A stretch of DNA of 64,000 nt from Trinickia soli (lineage in GTDB: Bacteria; Pseudomonadota; Gammaproteobacteria; Burkholderiales; Burkholderiaceae): contig NZ_PNYB01000020.1 of the NCBI RefSeq assembly GCF_002879855.1, forward strand, positions 1 to 64,000. Direction: 5' to 3'. Under the pieces are notes generated by a model. That model did no database searches. It saw nothing but the letters and a program-made list of their open reading frames with translations, and was not told the DNA's origin. Position 1 is the first letter of the stretch. The number at the start of each line of letters is the position of its first letter. This document shows positions 49,829 to 57,739 of this stretch, piece by piece. A program made the translations under genes and the position numbers.

Positions 49829-49975
49829 CGTTCACCTTTCGAATTTTCGGCAAAAAATTGATCGGGTGCTCTCTGCCGGGCTTGTGGCTCGGGTTCAAGC
49901 GGCGCGTCCACTTTGACAGGCGAGCTTCATGGGCCCACCCAAAAAGAGACAAGTCACTTATGTTGCGAACCGGAA

Positions 49976-50004
49976 ACCTTATCGGTTGTACGGACTCAGG
50001 TCAA
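49976..50004 (-). promoter_or_regulatory. Candidate sigma-70 promoter of ilvBNC
   Basis: On the minus strand TTGACC (49999-50004) and TAAGGT (49976-49981) are separated by 17 bases. The predicted leader before the ilvB ATG is about 140 bases. Confidence 0.5.
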
Positions 50005-50117
50005 GTGAAAATTCGTCAGACGGTCGCCCCCGTTGGCCCGAAACCCGTCGTTTTCCGCTCGAAAACAACGCGCCGCGCGCCAATCGACGCCCCAAACGTC
50101 CCAACTATCTCGAAAGT

Positions 50118-50146
50118 TTGCTAGCATCCGCGGGTTTTACGATATT
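50118..50146 (+). promoter_or_regulatory. Candidate sigma-70 promoter of the ECF sigma factor gene
   Basis: TTGCTA (50118-50123) and GATATT (50141-50146) are 17 bases apart, about 48 bases before the ATG at 50194. Weak by sequence; assigned by eye. Confidence 0.35.
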
Positions 50147-50193
50147 TTTTCAATCGATTACGGCTCAGGTGGATACTCACTCCGCCCCCTCGG

Positions 50194-50757
50194 ATGGCAT
50201 CAGACAAGGAACTCGCCGATTTTCTGGCGGGCGCCGAAAGGCGCGCGTTCAAGCACACCGTCTACGCCGTGCGCGACGACGATGCCGCCCTCGACATCGT
50301 CCAGGACGCAATGATCAAGCTCGCCGAAAAATACGGCGACCGCCCCCCTGCCGAGCTTCCGCTACTATTTCAGCGTATCTTGCAGAATGTGACGCACGAT
50401 TATTTTCGCCGGCAGAAAGTGCGCAATACGTGGGTCAGCCTGTTTTCGTCGTTCGGCGGCGGCGATGACGAGGACTTCGACCCGCTCGAGACGATCGAAG
50501 CCGATGAGGGCTCGCGCGCCGGCCAAAGCAGCGAGCAGCAACTCGAGCGCGAGCAGGTGCTGGCGCTGATCGACGGAGAAATCCAAAAATTGCCGGCGCG
50601 TCAACGGGAGGCGTTTCTCATGCGTTATTGGGAAGATATGGATGTCGCCGAGACCGCCGCCGCGATGGGCTGCTCCGAGGGCAGCGTAAAAACGCACTGC
50701 TCGCGAGCAACGCACACGCTCGCAGCCGCGCTCAAGGCCAAAGGAATTACGCTATGA
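50194..50757 (+). CDS. RNA polymerase sigma factor, ECF type
   Basis: 187 residues, an extracytoplasmic-function sigma factor. Region 2 is at about residues 10-75 (VYAVRDDDAALDIVQDAMIKLAEKY for core binding and LLFQRILQNVTHDYFRRQKVR for the -10). An acidic linker (GGGDDEDFDPLETIEADEG) precedes region 4 (LPARQREAFLMRYWEDMDVAETAAAMGCSEGSVKTHCSRA, about 135-178), which reads the -35. It is followed by a coupled gene for a one-TM protein, the usual arrangement for a sigma/anti-sigma pair. Confidence 0.88.
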   Translation: MASDKELADFLAGAERRAFKHTVYAVRDDDAALDIVQDAMIKLAEKYGDRPPAELPLLFQRILQNVTHDYFRRQKVRNTWVSLFSSFGGGDDEDFDPLETIEADEGSRAGQSSEQQLEREQVLALIDGEIQKLPARQREAFLMRYWEDMDVAETAAAMGCSEGSVKTHCSRATHTLAAALKAKGITL

Positions 50758-51182
50758 GCTCCGCTCCCGATAAAGAAATCGAGTTCGCGAGCAGCATCCG
50801 GCGTGCGCTCGATGAAAGCACGGCCGGATTGCCCGCTGCGACGCTCGACCGGCTCGCCGTCGCGCGCCGCCTCGCGCTCGCACGCAAGAAGCCTGAACCC
50901 GCCACTGCGCCGGCCTTTGCGCCGGTGCTTGCGCACGCCGGTGCGGCGCCCGACGCGCCGCTTCGCGGCGGCGGCGAGCGCCGGCTGTCGCCGCTCGGCC
51001 GTCTGCTGCGCGTATGGCCCGTCGTCGCCCTTGTCGGCGGCGTCGCACTGATCGCCTATTGGGAAAACGCACAACGCGCCGCCGAGCTTGCCGATATCGA
51101 CGCCGCCATGCTCAACGACGACTTGCCGCTCAATGCGTATCTTGATCATGGCTTCAACGCCTACTTGTCGCGTGCGCGCTGA
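50754..51182 (+). CDS. DUF3619 family one-TM protein (candidate anti-sigma factor)
   Basis: 142 residues. The N-terminal half (1-85) is a cytosolic helical and Ala/Pro-rich part, with one membrane helix at about residues 86-105 (LLRVWPVVALVGGVALIAYW) and about 37 residues outside. It is recognised as DUF3619, which always seems to follow this sigma factor in Burkholderiales. ATGA overlap with the sigma gene implies coupled translation. Topology and position suggest an anti-sigma role, but the known anti-sigma fold is not evident, so this is inference. Confidence 0.8.
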   Translation: MSSAPDKEIEFASSIRRALDESTAGLPAATLDRLAVARRLALARKKPEPATAPAFAPVLAHAGAAPDAPLRGGGERRLSPLGRLLRVWPVVALVGGVALIAYWENAQRAAELADIDAAMLNDDLPLNAYLDHGFNAYLSRAR

Positions 51183-51203
51183 GGCAGGCAGGAGATCGAT
51201 CGG

Positions 51204-51980
51204 GTGACCTACAAGCGCGGCCTGGCCGTCCTGTTCGGATGCACGATCGCGGTAGCGGTCGCGTTCGCGGCCACATACCCTCGATTCTTCGGACGCTCAA
51301 GTGCAGCGCAGCCCGCGGGCGCGCCGGGCGCCGCGTCGTCGTCGACGCAGGCGCCGCTTTCCGTCGTCGAATTTCCACCGCTCGCCGTCGACAACAATCC
51401 GCTGTCGTGGGCGCACCTGAGCGCCGCCCAGCATGAGGCGCTCGCGCCGTTCGCCGCCGAATGGGATACCTTCGGCGAAGAACGGAAGCGCAAATGGATC
51501 AAGATCGCGGCGCGTTTCGCGAAGATGTCGCCTGAAGCGCAAAAGCGGTTGCACGAGCGCATGGCCCAGTGGGTGGGCATGACGCCCGACCAACGGCGCG
51601 TCGCGCGCGAAAACTACCAGGTCTCGAAAGCGCTGCCGCCGCAAGCGCGGCAGAAGGCGTGGCAGGCATACCAGCAGCTGTCGCCCGAGCAGAAAGCCAA
51701 ACTCGCCGCCCTCGAACGCAAGCGCCGGCCGACCGTCGTCAGCGCACCGCCCTCGGGCCAACGCAGCGAGGTCCGGGGCCTGAATCGGCTCGTGAACCGG
51801 TCACATGGCGCCAGCGCCGCGGCCGCTGCGTCGGCGCCCGGCGGCGCTAGCGCGGTTGCCGTCGCGCCCGGGTCCACCTCTGACGCCGCGGCGGCATCGG
51901 CGCCCGTCAACACGACCGTGCCGGTGCCCGCGACGCCCATGTCGCCCTCGGACGCGCCGTCCGTCTTCCGCGGCGCTTGA
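51204..51980 (+). CDS. DUF3106 domain-containing exported protein
   Basis: 258 residues, GTG start at 51204 with GGAG upstream. Residues 1-25 are a signal anchor or signal peptide (LAVLFGCTIAVAVAFAATYP). Residues 60-170 form the DUF3106 region: Trp- and Arg-rich helices such as LSAAQHEALAPFAAEWDTFGEERKRKWIKIAARF and a repeated LSPEQKAKLAALE unit. The last 80 residues are Ala/Ser/Pro low complexity. The helical repeats recall periplasmic stress sensors such as CpxP/Spy in style only. It is co-transcribed with the sigma factor. Confidence 0.75.
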   Translation: MTYKRGLAVLFGCTIAVAVAFAATYPRFFGRSSAAQPAGAPGAASSSTQAPLSVVEFPPLAVDNNPLSWAHLSAAQHEALAPFAAEWDTFGEERKRKWIKIAARFAKMSPEAQKRLHERMAQWVGMTPDQRRVARENYQVSKALPPQARQKAWQAYQQLSPEQKAKLAALERKRRPTVVSAPPSGQRSEVRGLNRLVNRSHGASAAAAASAPGGASAVAVAPGSTSDAAAASAPVNTTVPVPATPMSPSDAPSVFRGA

Positions 51981-52011
51981 GCGGCGCGCGAGCCACCGGG
52001 GAACGACCGCC

Positions 52012-52563
52012 ATGTCCGCCCAAGCACCGCAGACCGAGCCCGCCACCGGCAGCGCCACGGTGACCCCCGAACCCGCACCGGCCACCTGCAGCCCGACGAT
52101 TCGTCGCCGCCTCGCCGCGCTCGTCTACGAAAGCGTCCTGTTGTTCGGCATCGTCTTCTTGGCGGGCTATCTGTTCGGCACGCTGACCCAGCAGCGTAAC
52201 GGGCTCACCCATCACAATCTGCTTGCCGCGTGGATCGCCCTCGTCGTCGGCGTCTACTTCGTTTGGTGCTGGACGCGCGGTGGCCAAACGCTGCCGATGA
52301 AAACGTGGCGGCTCAGACTCGTCGCCACCGGCAGCGATCGCCCTCCCACGCCAGCCCGCGCGCTTGCCCGCTATCTTGCCGCCTGGCTCTGGTTCTTGCC
52401 GCCGCTCGCGTTGCACCCGCTGCTTCACCTGTCGGTCCCCGTGACCCTCGCGCTCGCCGCCGTCTGGTTCGTACTGTGGGCCGCGGCCGCGCGGTTGGAC
52501 GGCGCCCGCCAGTTCCCGCACGACCGCCTCGCCGGCACGCGCATCGTCCTCGTGCGCGGCTGA
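52012..52563 (+). CDS. RDD family membrane protein
   Basis: 183 residues. The RDD domain starts at about residue 30 with RRLAALVYESVLLFGIVFLAGYL (the Arg and Asp of the name are partly replaced: Arg-Tyr-Glu). Four hydrophobic segments follow, and QTLPMKTWRLRLV is the typical middle motif. Members are often partners of transporters or Na+/H+ antiporters of unknown mechanism. It is the last of the sigma-factor operon, starting 31 bases after the DUF3106 gene. Confidence 0.82.
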   Translation: MSAQAPQTEPATGSATVTPEPAPATCSPTIRRRLAALVYESVLLFGIVFLAGYLFGTLTQQRNGLTHHNLLAAWIALVVGVYFVWCWTRGGQTLPMKTWRLRLVATGSDRPPTPARALARYLAAWLWFLPPLALHPLLHLSVPVTLALAAVWFVLWAAAARLDGARQFPHDRLAGTRIVLVRG

Positions 52564-52637
52564 CCGCGCCCGATCTCCGATTGCGAGCGGCCGTGATCCT
52601 GTGCCGCCCACACGCCAAGCCGTAATAAGAAGTTCTC

Positions 52638-53645
52638 GTGACTGTCATGTTGCAGTCACAGCCGCGTGGCGCAATGAGCGCCATGATCAACTCGACGCGA
52701 GAAGCCATGGACCGCAAGACGTCCGCGACTTCCCTCCTCCGGCAACTCGGCGCTAGCGTCGATTCCGTCTCCTTTCAACCCGTCCTGCCGAGCGGCGGCC
52801 CCGCGCTTCCCGCCGACGCGCCGAACTTCGAAGCGGCGGGACACCAGCACGACGATGGCGTGGGCGAGCCGCTGCGCTACCGCACGATCTGGCTGTCGGA
52901 CATCCATCTCGGGTCGAGCGGCTGCCAGGCGCCCTATCTGCTCGATTTCCTGCGACACAACGAGTCGGAGTACCTGTACCTCGTCGGCGACATCATCGAC
53001 GGCTGGCAACTGAAAAAGGGTTGGTACTGGCCGCAGGCGCACAACGACGTCGTGCAAAAGATCCTGCGCAAAGCGCGCAAGGGCACGCAGGTCATCTACA
53101 TCCCCGGCAACCACGACGAAGGCGCGCGCCAGTTCTGCGATCTCGCATTCGGCGACATCCACGTGCGCGGCGAGGCCTTCCACACGACGCTGGCGGGCAA
53201 GCGCCTGTGGATCGTTCACGGCGATCTGTTCGACGGCGTCATCCAACACGCGAAGTGGCTCGCTTATCTCGGCGATACGGCCTACACGGCGATCCTGGTT
53301 CTGAATCGCTGGTTCAATCGGCTGCGCAGCCGGTTCGGGCTGCACTACTGGTCGCTTTCGCAATACCTCAAACATCAGGTCAAGAACGCCGTCAGCTTCA
53401 TCTCCTCGTTCGAGCATGTGATGGTCGAAGAAGCGCGCCGGCGCGGCTGTGACGGCGTTGTCTGCGGCCACATCCACAAGGCCGAAATTCGCGACGTCGA
53501 CGGCCTGCTCTACTGCAACGACGGCGATTGGGTAGAAAGCCTATCGGCGCTCGTCGAAACGCTCGACGGCGAACTCAAGGTGGTCTACTGGACCGTCATG
53601 CGCTCGCCAGACGTTCAAACGCGCAAAGCCAAAGCAACGGCTTAG
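52638..53645 (+). CDS. PlcP-type metallophosphoesterase (often annotated UDP-2,3-diacylglucosamine diphosphatase)
   Basis: 335 residues at the longest. The calcineurin-like motifs are WLSDIHLG, VGDIIDGW, IPGNHDEG, VHGDLFD and CGHIHKAE. Although COG2908 is often annotated as LpxH, the segment KKGWYWPQAHNDVVQKILRKARKGTQVIYIPGNHDE is typical of PlcP, a phospholipase C that removes head groups from phosphatidylethanolamine or phosphatidylcholine in phosphate-starved bacteria. Start is uncertain: GTG 52638, or ATG at 52647, 52674, 52683 or 52707. If the Pho-box-like site at 52642-52659 is real, only 52674 or later is possible. It heads a three-gene cassette. Confidence 0.82.
   Translation: MTVMLQSQPRGAMSAMINSTREAMDRKTSATSLLRQLGASVDSVSFQPVLPSGGPALPADAPNFEAAGHQHDDGVGEPLRYRTIWLSDIHLGSSGCQAPYLLDFLRHNESEYLYLVGDIIDGWQLKKGWYWPQAHNDVVQKILRKARKGTQVIYIPGNHDEGARQFCDLAFGDIHVRGEAFHTTLAGKRLWIVHGDLFDGVIQHAKWLAYLGDTAYTAILVLNRWFNRLRSRFGLHYWSLSQYLKHQVKNAVSFISSFEHVMVEEARRRGCDGVVCGHIHKAEIRDVDGLLYCNDGDWVESLSALVETLDGELKVVYWTVMRSPDVQTRKAKATA
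52642..52659 (+). promoter_or_regulatory. Pho-box-like site ahead of the lipid cassette
   Basis: CTGTCAT (exact consensus half) is followed after 4 bases by CAGTCAC (5 of 7 matches), giving the 7-4-7 spacing of a PhoB box. It lies at the 5' end of the PlcP-type gene. No strong -10 is seen at the ideal distance; CATGAT at 52682-52687 is a poor candidate. Confidence 0.4.
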
Positions 53646-53679
53646 CGCTCCATTCGCTCTTCGACACGGACCCGACCGC

Positions 53680-54711
53680 ATGAAAATCATGATCGTCACC
53701 GATGCCTGGGAACCTCAGGTCAACGGCGTCGTGCGCACCCTCAAGAACACGACGCGCGAACTGACCGCACTCGGGCATCGCGTCGAGCTGATGACGCCGC
53801 TCGAATTCCGCACGATTCCGTGTCCGACCTATCCCGAGATCCGTCTCTCGCTGATGCCGCGCCGGCGCGTGCATGCCCGCATCGACGGGTTCGCGCCCGA
53901 CGCCTTGCATATCGCCACCGAAGGCCCGCTCGGCATGGCTGCGCGTGCCTACGCGATCCGCCATGGCCTGCCTTTCACGACGGCCTACCACACGCGCTTT
54001 CCCGAATACGTGCAGGCGCGCTTCGGCATTCCGACGTCGGCCACCTATCGCTTCCTGCGCTGGTTCCATGGCCCCTCTCTGGCCGTCATGGCGCCCACGC
54101 CCGTCGTCAAGCACGACCTCGAACAGCATGGCTTCGGCAATGTCGTGCTATGGACCCGCGGCGTCGACCTCGACATCTTTCATCCGATGGATTCGAAGGT
54201 GCTCAACACGGCGCGACCGATCTTCCTCTACGTCGGCCGCGTCGCCATCGAGAAGAACGTCGAGGCGTTCCTGAAGCTCGATCTGCCGGGCTCGAAGTGG
54301 GTGGCCGGCGAAGGTCCCGCGCTGGCCGAATTGAAGTCGCGCTACCCCGAGGCGAACTACCTCGGCGTGCTGAGCCAGTCCGAGCTCGCGAAAGTCTATG
54401 CGGCCGCCGACGTCTTCGTGTTCCCGAGCCGGACCGATACGTTCGGCCTCGTATTGCTCGAAGCGCTGGCCTGCGGCACGCCCGTCGCGGCTTATCCCGT
54501 CACCGGCCCGATCGACGTGCTCGGCGACGGCGATGCCGGCGCGATGAACGAGGACTTGCGCGAAGCCTGCCTCGACGCGCTCAAGATCGACCGCGCCCGC
54601 GCCCGCGCATGGGCCGAGCGATTTTCGTGGCAAGCGGCGTCGGAGCAATTCGCAGCCCATCTGAAACCGCTGACGCGCGCCGGCGCGAACGAGGAAAGCG
54701 CGGCCGCATGA
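53680..54711 (+). CDS. GT4 glycosyltransferase, Agt-type (diacylglycerol glycosyltransferase candidate)
   Basis: 343 residues, a GT-B fold retaining glycosyltransferase. The N-terminal MIVTDAWEPQVNGVVRTL and TEGPLGMAARAYAIRHGLPFTTAYHTRFPEY, and the C-terminal nucleotide-sugar site FPSRTDTFGLVLLEALACGTPVAAYP (about 248-273), match the GT4 group of Agt. Agt adds glucose or glucuronate to diacylglycerol in phosphate-starved Alphaproteobacteria. It follows the PlcP-type gene by 34 bases and overlaps dgkA by ATGA. This gene set makes DAG glycosylation more likely than the generic mannosyltransferase annotation (inference). Confidence 0.82.
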   Translation: MKIMIVTDAWEPQVNGVVRTLKNTTRELTALGHRVELMTPLEFRTIPCPTYPEIRLSLMPRRRVHARIDGFAPDALHIATEGPLGMAARAYAIRHGLPFTTAYHTRFPEYVQARFGIPTSATYRFLRWFHGPSLAVMAPTPVVKHDLEQHGFGNVVLWTRGVDLDIFHPMDSKVLNTARPIFLYVGRVAIEKNVEAFLKLDLPGSKWVAGEGPALAELKSRYPEANYLGVLSQSELAKVYAAADVFVFPSRTDTFGLVLLEALACGTPVAAYPVTGPIDVLGDGDAGAMNEDLREACLDALKIDRARARAWAERFSWQAASEQFAAHLKPLTRAGANEESAAA

Positions 54712-55205
54712 AACGCGACGAGCCGCTCGCACACGACGAGCATCCGCCATTCGATCCGCATGAGGGCGTCTCGCACGAGCCGCTCTCGACCGACGACCCG
54801 CTCACGCCGCTGCCGTTCAACCCGTACAAGGGCAATCGCGGCTTCACGCGCGCCTGGCATGCGCTGAAAAATTCGATCGCCGGCTTTCGTGTCGCGATCA
54901 AGGAAGAAAGCGCATTTCGGCAGGAATTGACGCTCGCAGCCGTGCTCGTGCCGTGCGGCGCGCTCGTTTCTGTCGATGCGGTCTCGCACGTGTTGCTGAT
55001 CGGCTCGGTGCTGCTCGTGCTGATCGTCGAGTTGCTCAATTCGAGTGTCGAAGCGGCCATCGATCGCATTTCGCTCGAACGCCACGAATTGTCGCGCCGC
55101 GCCAAGGACCTCGGCAGCGCCGCCGTGACCGTCGCGCTGTCGGCGTGTGTGCTGACGTGGGCGCTCATCGTCGGTCCGCTCGCCGTTCGCTGGATCGGCC
55201 TTTAG
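54708..55205 (+). CDS. dgkA: Diacylglycerol kinase
   Basis: 165 residues. DgkA proper (about 120 residues, three membrane helices) starts near residue 45 after a hydrophilic extension rich in His, Asp and Pro that E. coli DgkA lacks. The signature EVLNSSVEAAID-like motif reads VELLNSSVEAAIDRISLERHELSRRAKDLGSAAV (about 100-133). It phosphorylates diacylglycerol to phosphatidate, returning PlcP-released DAG to phospholipid synthesis. ATGA overlap with the glycosyltransferase gene couples them. Confidence 0.93.
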   Translation: MKRDEPLAHDEHPPFDPHEGVSHEPLSTDDPLTPLPFNPYKGNRGFTRAWHALKNSIAGFRVAIKEESAFRQELTLAAVLVPCGALVSVDAVSHVLLIGSVLLVLIVELLNSSVEAAIDRISLERHELSRRAKDLGSAAVTVALSACVLTWALIVGPLAVRWIGL

Positions 55206-55448
55206 CGGTGGAACCGCGAAGCCTGGCGGGGCGTCTCGATATGGGCGCACGTCGAAAATTCCTACGACGAAGCGGCGCTCGAGCCCGCCGGCCATGGCGC
55301 TCCGGGAAAAACCTGTTTCATTCTTCGGGGAACAGAACGACCGGTTTATAATCGCCCGACGCAGTGCAATAGATACCAACCGAGCCGGGCGCAGCAACGC
55401 AGTGTCGCGCGAGCGCCGCGCGTGCCTGGCAGCACAGGGCCGGACGAC

Positions 55449-56177
55449 ATGGAAGCCAAAACTCCCCGCCGCACCCGCGAACGGATCCTCGAATTGTCGT
55501 TGAAGCTTTTCAACGAAATCGGCGAACCGAACGTGACTACCACGACGATTGCGGAGGAAATGGAGATCAGCCCAGGCAATCTCTATTACCACTTCCGCAA
55601 CAAAGACGACATCATCAACAGCATCTTCGCCCAGTTCGAGCAGGCGATAGAGAAGCGGCTGCGGTTTCCCGAGGATCATCGTCCGACGATCGACGAGACA
55701 TGGTCGTACCTGCAGTACATGGCCGATTTCATGTGGACCTATCGGTTCCTCTATCGTGACCTCAACGATCTGCTCGCGCGTAACCGCACGCTTGAGACGC
55801 ACTTCAAGCAGATCATCAGCCATAAGGTGCGCTTCGCCAAAGAGATGTGCGAGCTGCTCGTCGCCGACGAGGAAATGGTCGCCACCCCGGACGAAATCCA
55901 GGTCATCGCGACGAACATGGGCGTGATCGCCACATACTGGCTCTCGTATCAGTTCGTCATGCATCCGCGCAAATACAACGATCAGGAAGCGATTCGCGCA
56001 GAGCTGCACCAGGTCAGCGTGCACGTGATTTCAATCATGGCGCCGTACCTGCGCGGCCGCTCGCGCCAGCTATTCGACGATCTCGTTTCAGGCAGACTGC
56101 CGAAACGCCAATTCCACGACTACCTGCCCCCGCGCGATACGGCCGGTCGCGCGAACGGCAGCAAGGACAGCGAATGA
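55449..56177 (+). CDS. TetR/AcrR-type transcriptional regulator
   Basis: 242 residues. The N-terminal TetR helix-turn-helix is TRERILELSLKLFNEIGEPNVTTTTIAEEMEISPGNLYYHFRNKDDII (about 8-55). The C-terminal ligand domain (60-215) resembles the TetR_C_33-like group found in Betaproteobacteria. The ATG at 55449 is used; a GTG 27 bases upstream adds no conserved sequence. ATGA overlap with the LOG gene downstream. Targets unknown. Confidence 0.88.
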   Translation: MEAKTPRRTRERILELSLKLFNEIGEPNVTTTTIAEEMEISPGNLYYHFRNKDDIINSIFAQFEQAIEKRLRFPEDHRPTIDETWSYLQYMADFMWTYRFLYRDLNDLLARNRTLETHFKQIISHKVRFAKEMCELLVADEEMVATPDEIQVIATNMGVIATYWLSYQFVMHPRKYNDQEAIRAELHQVSVHVISIMAPYLRGRSRQLFDDLVSGRLPKRQFHDYLPPRDTAGRANGSKDSE

Positions 56178-56758
56178 AATCCGTCTGCGTTTACTGCGGC
56201 TCGTCGATCGGAGCCCAACCCTTCTATGCGCAAGCCGCACAAGCATTCGGCCGCGCACTGGTCGAGTCCGGCTGCTCGCTGGTGTATGGCGGCGGGCGAG
56301 TCGGGCTCATGGGCGTCATCGCCGATGAAGTGCTGGCGGCCGGTGGGCGCGTCGTCGGCGTGATTCCCGAATTGCTCGTCGACAAGGAAGTCGGGCACCG
56401 CGGCTTGACCGAACTGCACGTCGTGCCCGACATGCATCAGCGCAAGCGCATGATGGCCGACTTGTCCGACGCGTTCGTCGCCTTGCCCGGCGGCGCCGGA
56501 ACGCTCGAAGAACTGTTCGAAGTCTATACGTGGGCGCAGCTCGGCTATCACCAGAAGGCAATCGGGCTCTACGATATCGGCGGCTATTACAGCCCGCTCG
56601 TCACGATGCTCGAACATACGGTGCGCGAAGGCTTCATGCAGCAGGCCTATCTCGACATCCTGCAAATCGACTCCGACGCGTACTCGTTGATCGAGAAGCT
56701 GCGCCGCTACCATCCGCCCGGCCACGACAAATGGGCCACTCGACGCGAAGTCGTCTGA
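56174..56758 (+). CDS. LOG family protein (cytokinin riboside 5'-monophosphate phosphoribohydrolase-like)
   Basis: 194 residues, a TIGR00730 Rossmann-fold protein. The catalytic motif PGGxGTxxE is seen as LPGGAGTLEELFE (about 100-112). The N-terminal CVYCGSSIG and the LVYGGGRVGLMG loop bind the nucleotide. Plant and bacterial relatives cleave N6-substituted AMP, or AMP itself, to base and ribose 5-phosphate. It overlaps the TetR gene by ATGA, so it may be autogenously controlled with it. Confidence 0.92.
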   Translation: MKSVCVYCGSSIGAQPFYAQAAQAFGRALVESGCSLVYGGGRVGLMGVIADEVLAAGGRVVGVIPELLVDKEVGHRGLTELHVVPDMHQRKRMMADLSDAFVALPGGAGTLEELFEVYTWAQLGYHQKAIGLYDIGGYYSPLVTMLEHTVREGFMQQAYLDILQIDSDAYSLIEKLRRYHPPGHDKWATRREVV

Positions 56759-56884
56759 ACGCTATCGTCTTTAAGCTGTTGCGGGCGGCGCGCACGCCGC
56801 CCGGTTCTCGATCGTAACGGGTGTCAGCGCGCTGCTATCGTTGCTTCGCTCGTCCTGCCCTCCTTCACGCCGGAGCCCCTCTCG

Positions 56885-57640
56885 ATGGATGCAACCCACC
56901 GCGTCGTTCTCATCACCGGCGCGAGCCGCGGCATCGGCCGCGCGACGGCCGTCATGCTCGGCGAACGGGGCGCAGCGGTCGGCGTGAACTACGTGCGCGA
57001 TCTCGCCGCGGCCGAGCAAACCGCCGCCGAGGTCGAACGCGCGGGCGGGCGCGCCGTGCTGCTTCAGGGCGACGTGGCCGACGAGCAAGCCGTCCTCGCC
57101 ATGTTCGACGGGCTTGAAGCAGCCTTCGGCCGCATCGACGCGCTCGTCAACAACGCCGGCATCGTCGCGCCGTCGCTGCCCCTGGCGCAGATGGACGCCA
57201 CGCGGCTCAAGCGCATGTTCGACGTCAACGTCTTCGGCGCTTATCTCTGCGCGCGCGAAGCCGCGCGGCGCATGTCGCTCGACCGCGGCGGCAACGGAGG
57301 TGCGATCGTCAACGTGTCGTCAGCGGCTTCGCGCCTCGGCTCGCCGAACGAGTATGTCGATTACGCCGGCTCGAAGGCCGCCGTCGATACGATGACGATC
57401 GGTCTCGCCAAAGAACTCGGGCCGCGCGGCATTCGCGTCAATGCCGTCCGCCCCGGCCTGATCGAAACGGATATTCATGCCAGCGGCGGGCAGCCGCAGC
57501 GGGCCGCGGTGCTTGGTGCGCAAACCCCTTTGGGACGGCCCGGAACAGCCGAAGAAGTCGCGCAGGCCATCGTCTGGCTGCTCGGCAGCGCTGCCTCTTA
57601 CGTGCAGGGCGCATTGCTCGATGTGAGCGGCGGCCGTTGA
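56885..57640 (+). CDS. SDR family oxidoreductase
   Basis: 251 residues, a classical short-chain dehydrogenase/reductase. TGASRGIGRA (residues 11-20) is the cofactor-binding TGxxxGxG motif. NNAGIV follows, the catalytic Ser sits in VNVSSAASRLG, and Y-x3-K is seen as YVDYAGSKAAVD. The C-terminus ALLDVSGGR is typical. The substrate is unknown; relatives act on sugars, 3-oxoacyl groups or alcohols. Single gene with its own upstream gap of 126 bases. Confidence 0.88.
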   Translation: MDATHRVVLITGASRGIGRATAVMLGERGAAVGVNYVRDLAAAEQTAAEVERAGGRAVLLQGDVADEQAVLAMFDGLEAAFGRIDALVNNAGIVAPSLPLAQMDATRLKRMFDVNVFGAYLCAREAARRMSLDRGGNGGAIVNVSSAASRLGSPNEYVDYAGSKAAVDTMTIGLAKELGPRGIRVNAVRPGLIETDIHASGGQPQRAAVLGAQTPLGRPGTAEEVAQAIVWLLGSAASYVQGALLDVSGGR

Positions 57641-57739
57641 TCGGCGCCGCCAAGCATGCGTCAACCAGCCGACCAGCACGTGATAACCGCATCGCAGTGA
57701 GTCCGCAGGCGATCGTCAAGCCGCGACAGCCGCGCAACG

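Larger units (their letters stand above)
49829..50193. other. Divergent promoter region between ilvB and the sigma factor gene
   Basis: 365 bases with no gene. They hold a candidate ilvB promoter on the minus strand (49976-50004) and a candidate sigma-factor-gene promoter on the plus strand (50118-50146). A short frame in the ilvB leader is not rich in Ile, Leu or Val, so no leader peptide is called for ilvB. Confidence 0.5.

Noticed and set aside
49829-49975. A leader peptide for ilvB attenuation
   Set aside because: The only short frame in the leader (starting near 49930 on the minus strand) is not enriched in Ile, Val or Leu and has no terminator-antiterminator pair.
52638-53645. LpxH of lipid A synthesis
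   Set aside because: The motif block KKGWYWPQAHND and the gene neighbours (glycosyltransferase and dgkA) fit PlcP better; lpxH is usually a shorter protein in a different context. A phylogeny would decide.
56783-56802. GC hairpin after the LOG gene as a terminator
   Set aside because: A 7-bp stem is present but there is no U-run on the plus strand, so it is too weak to call.
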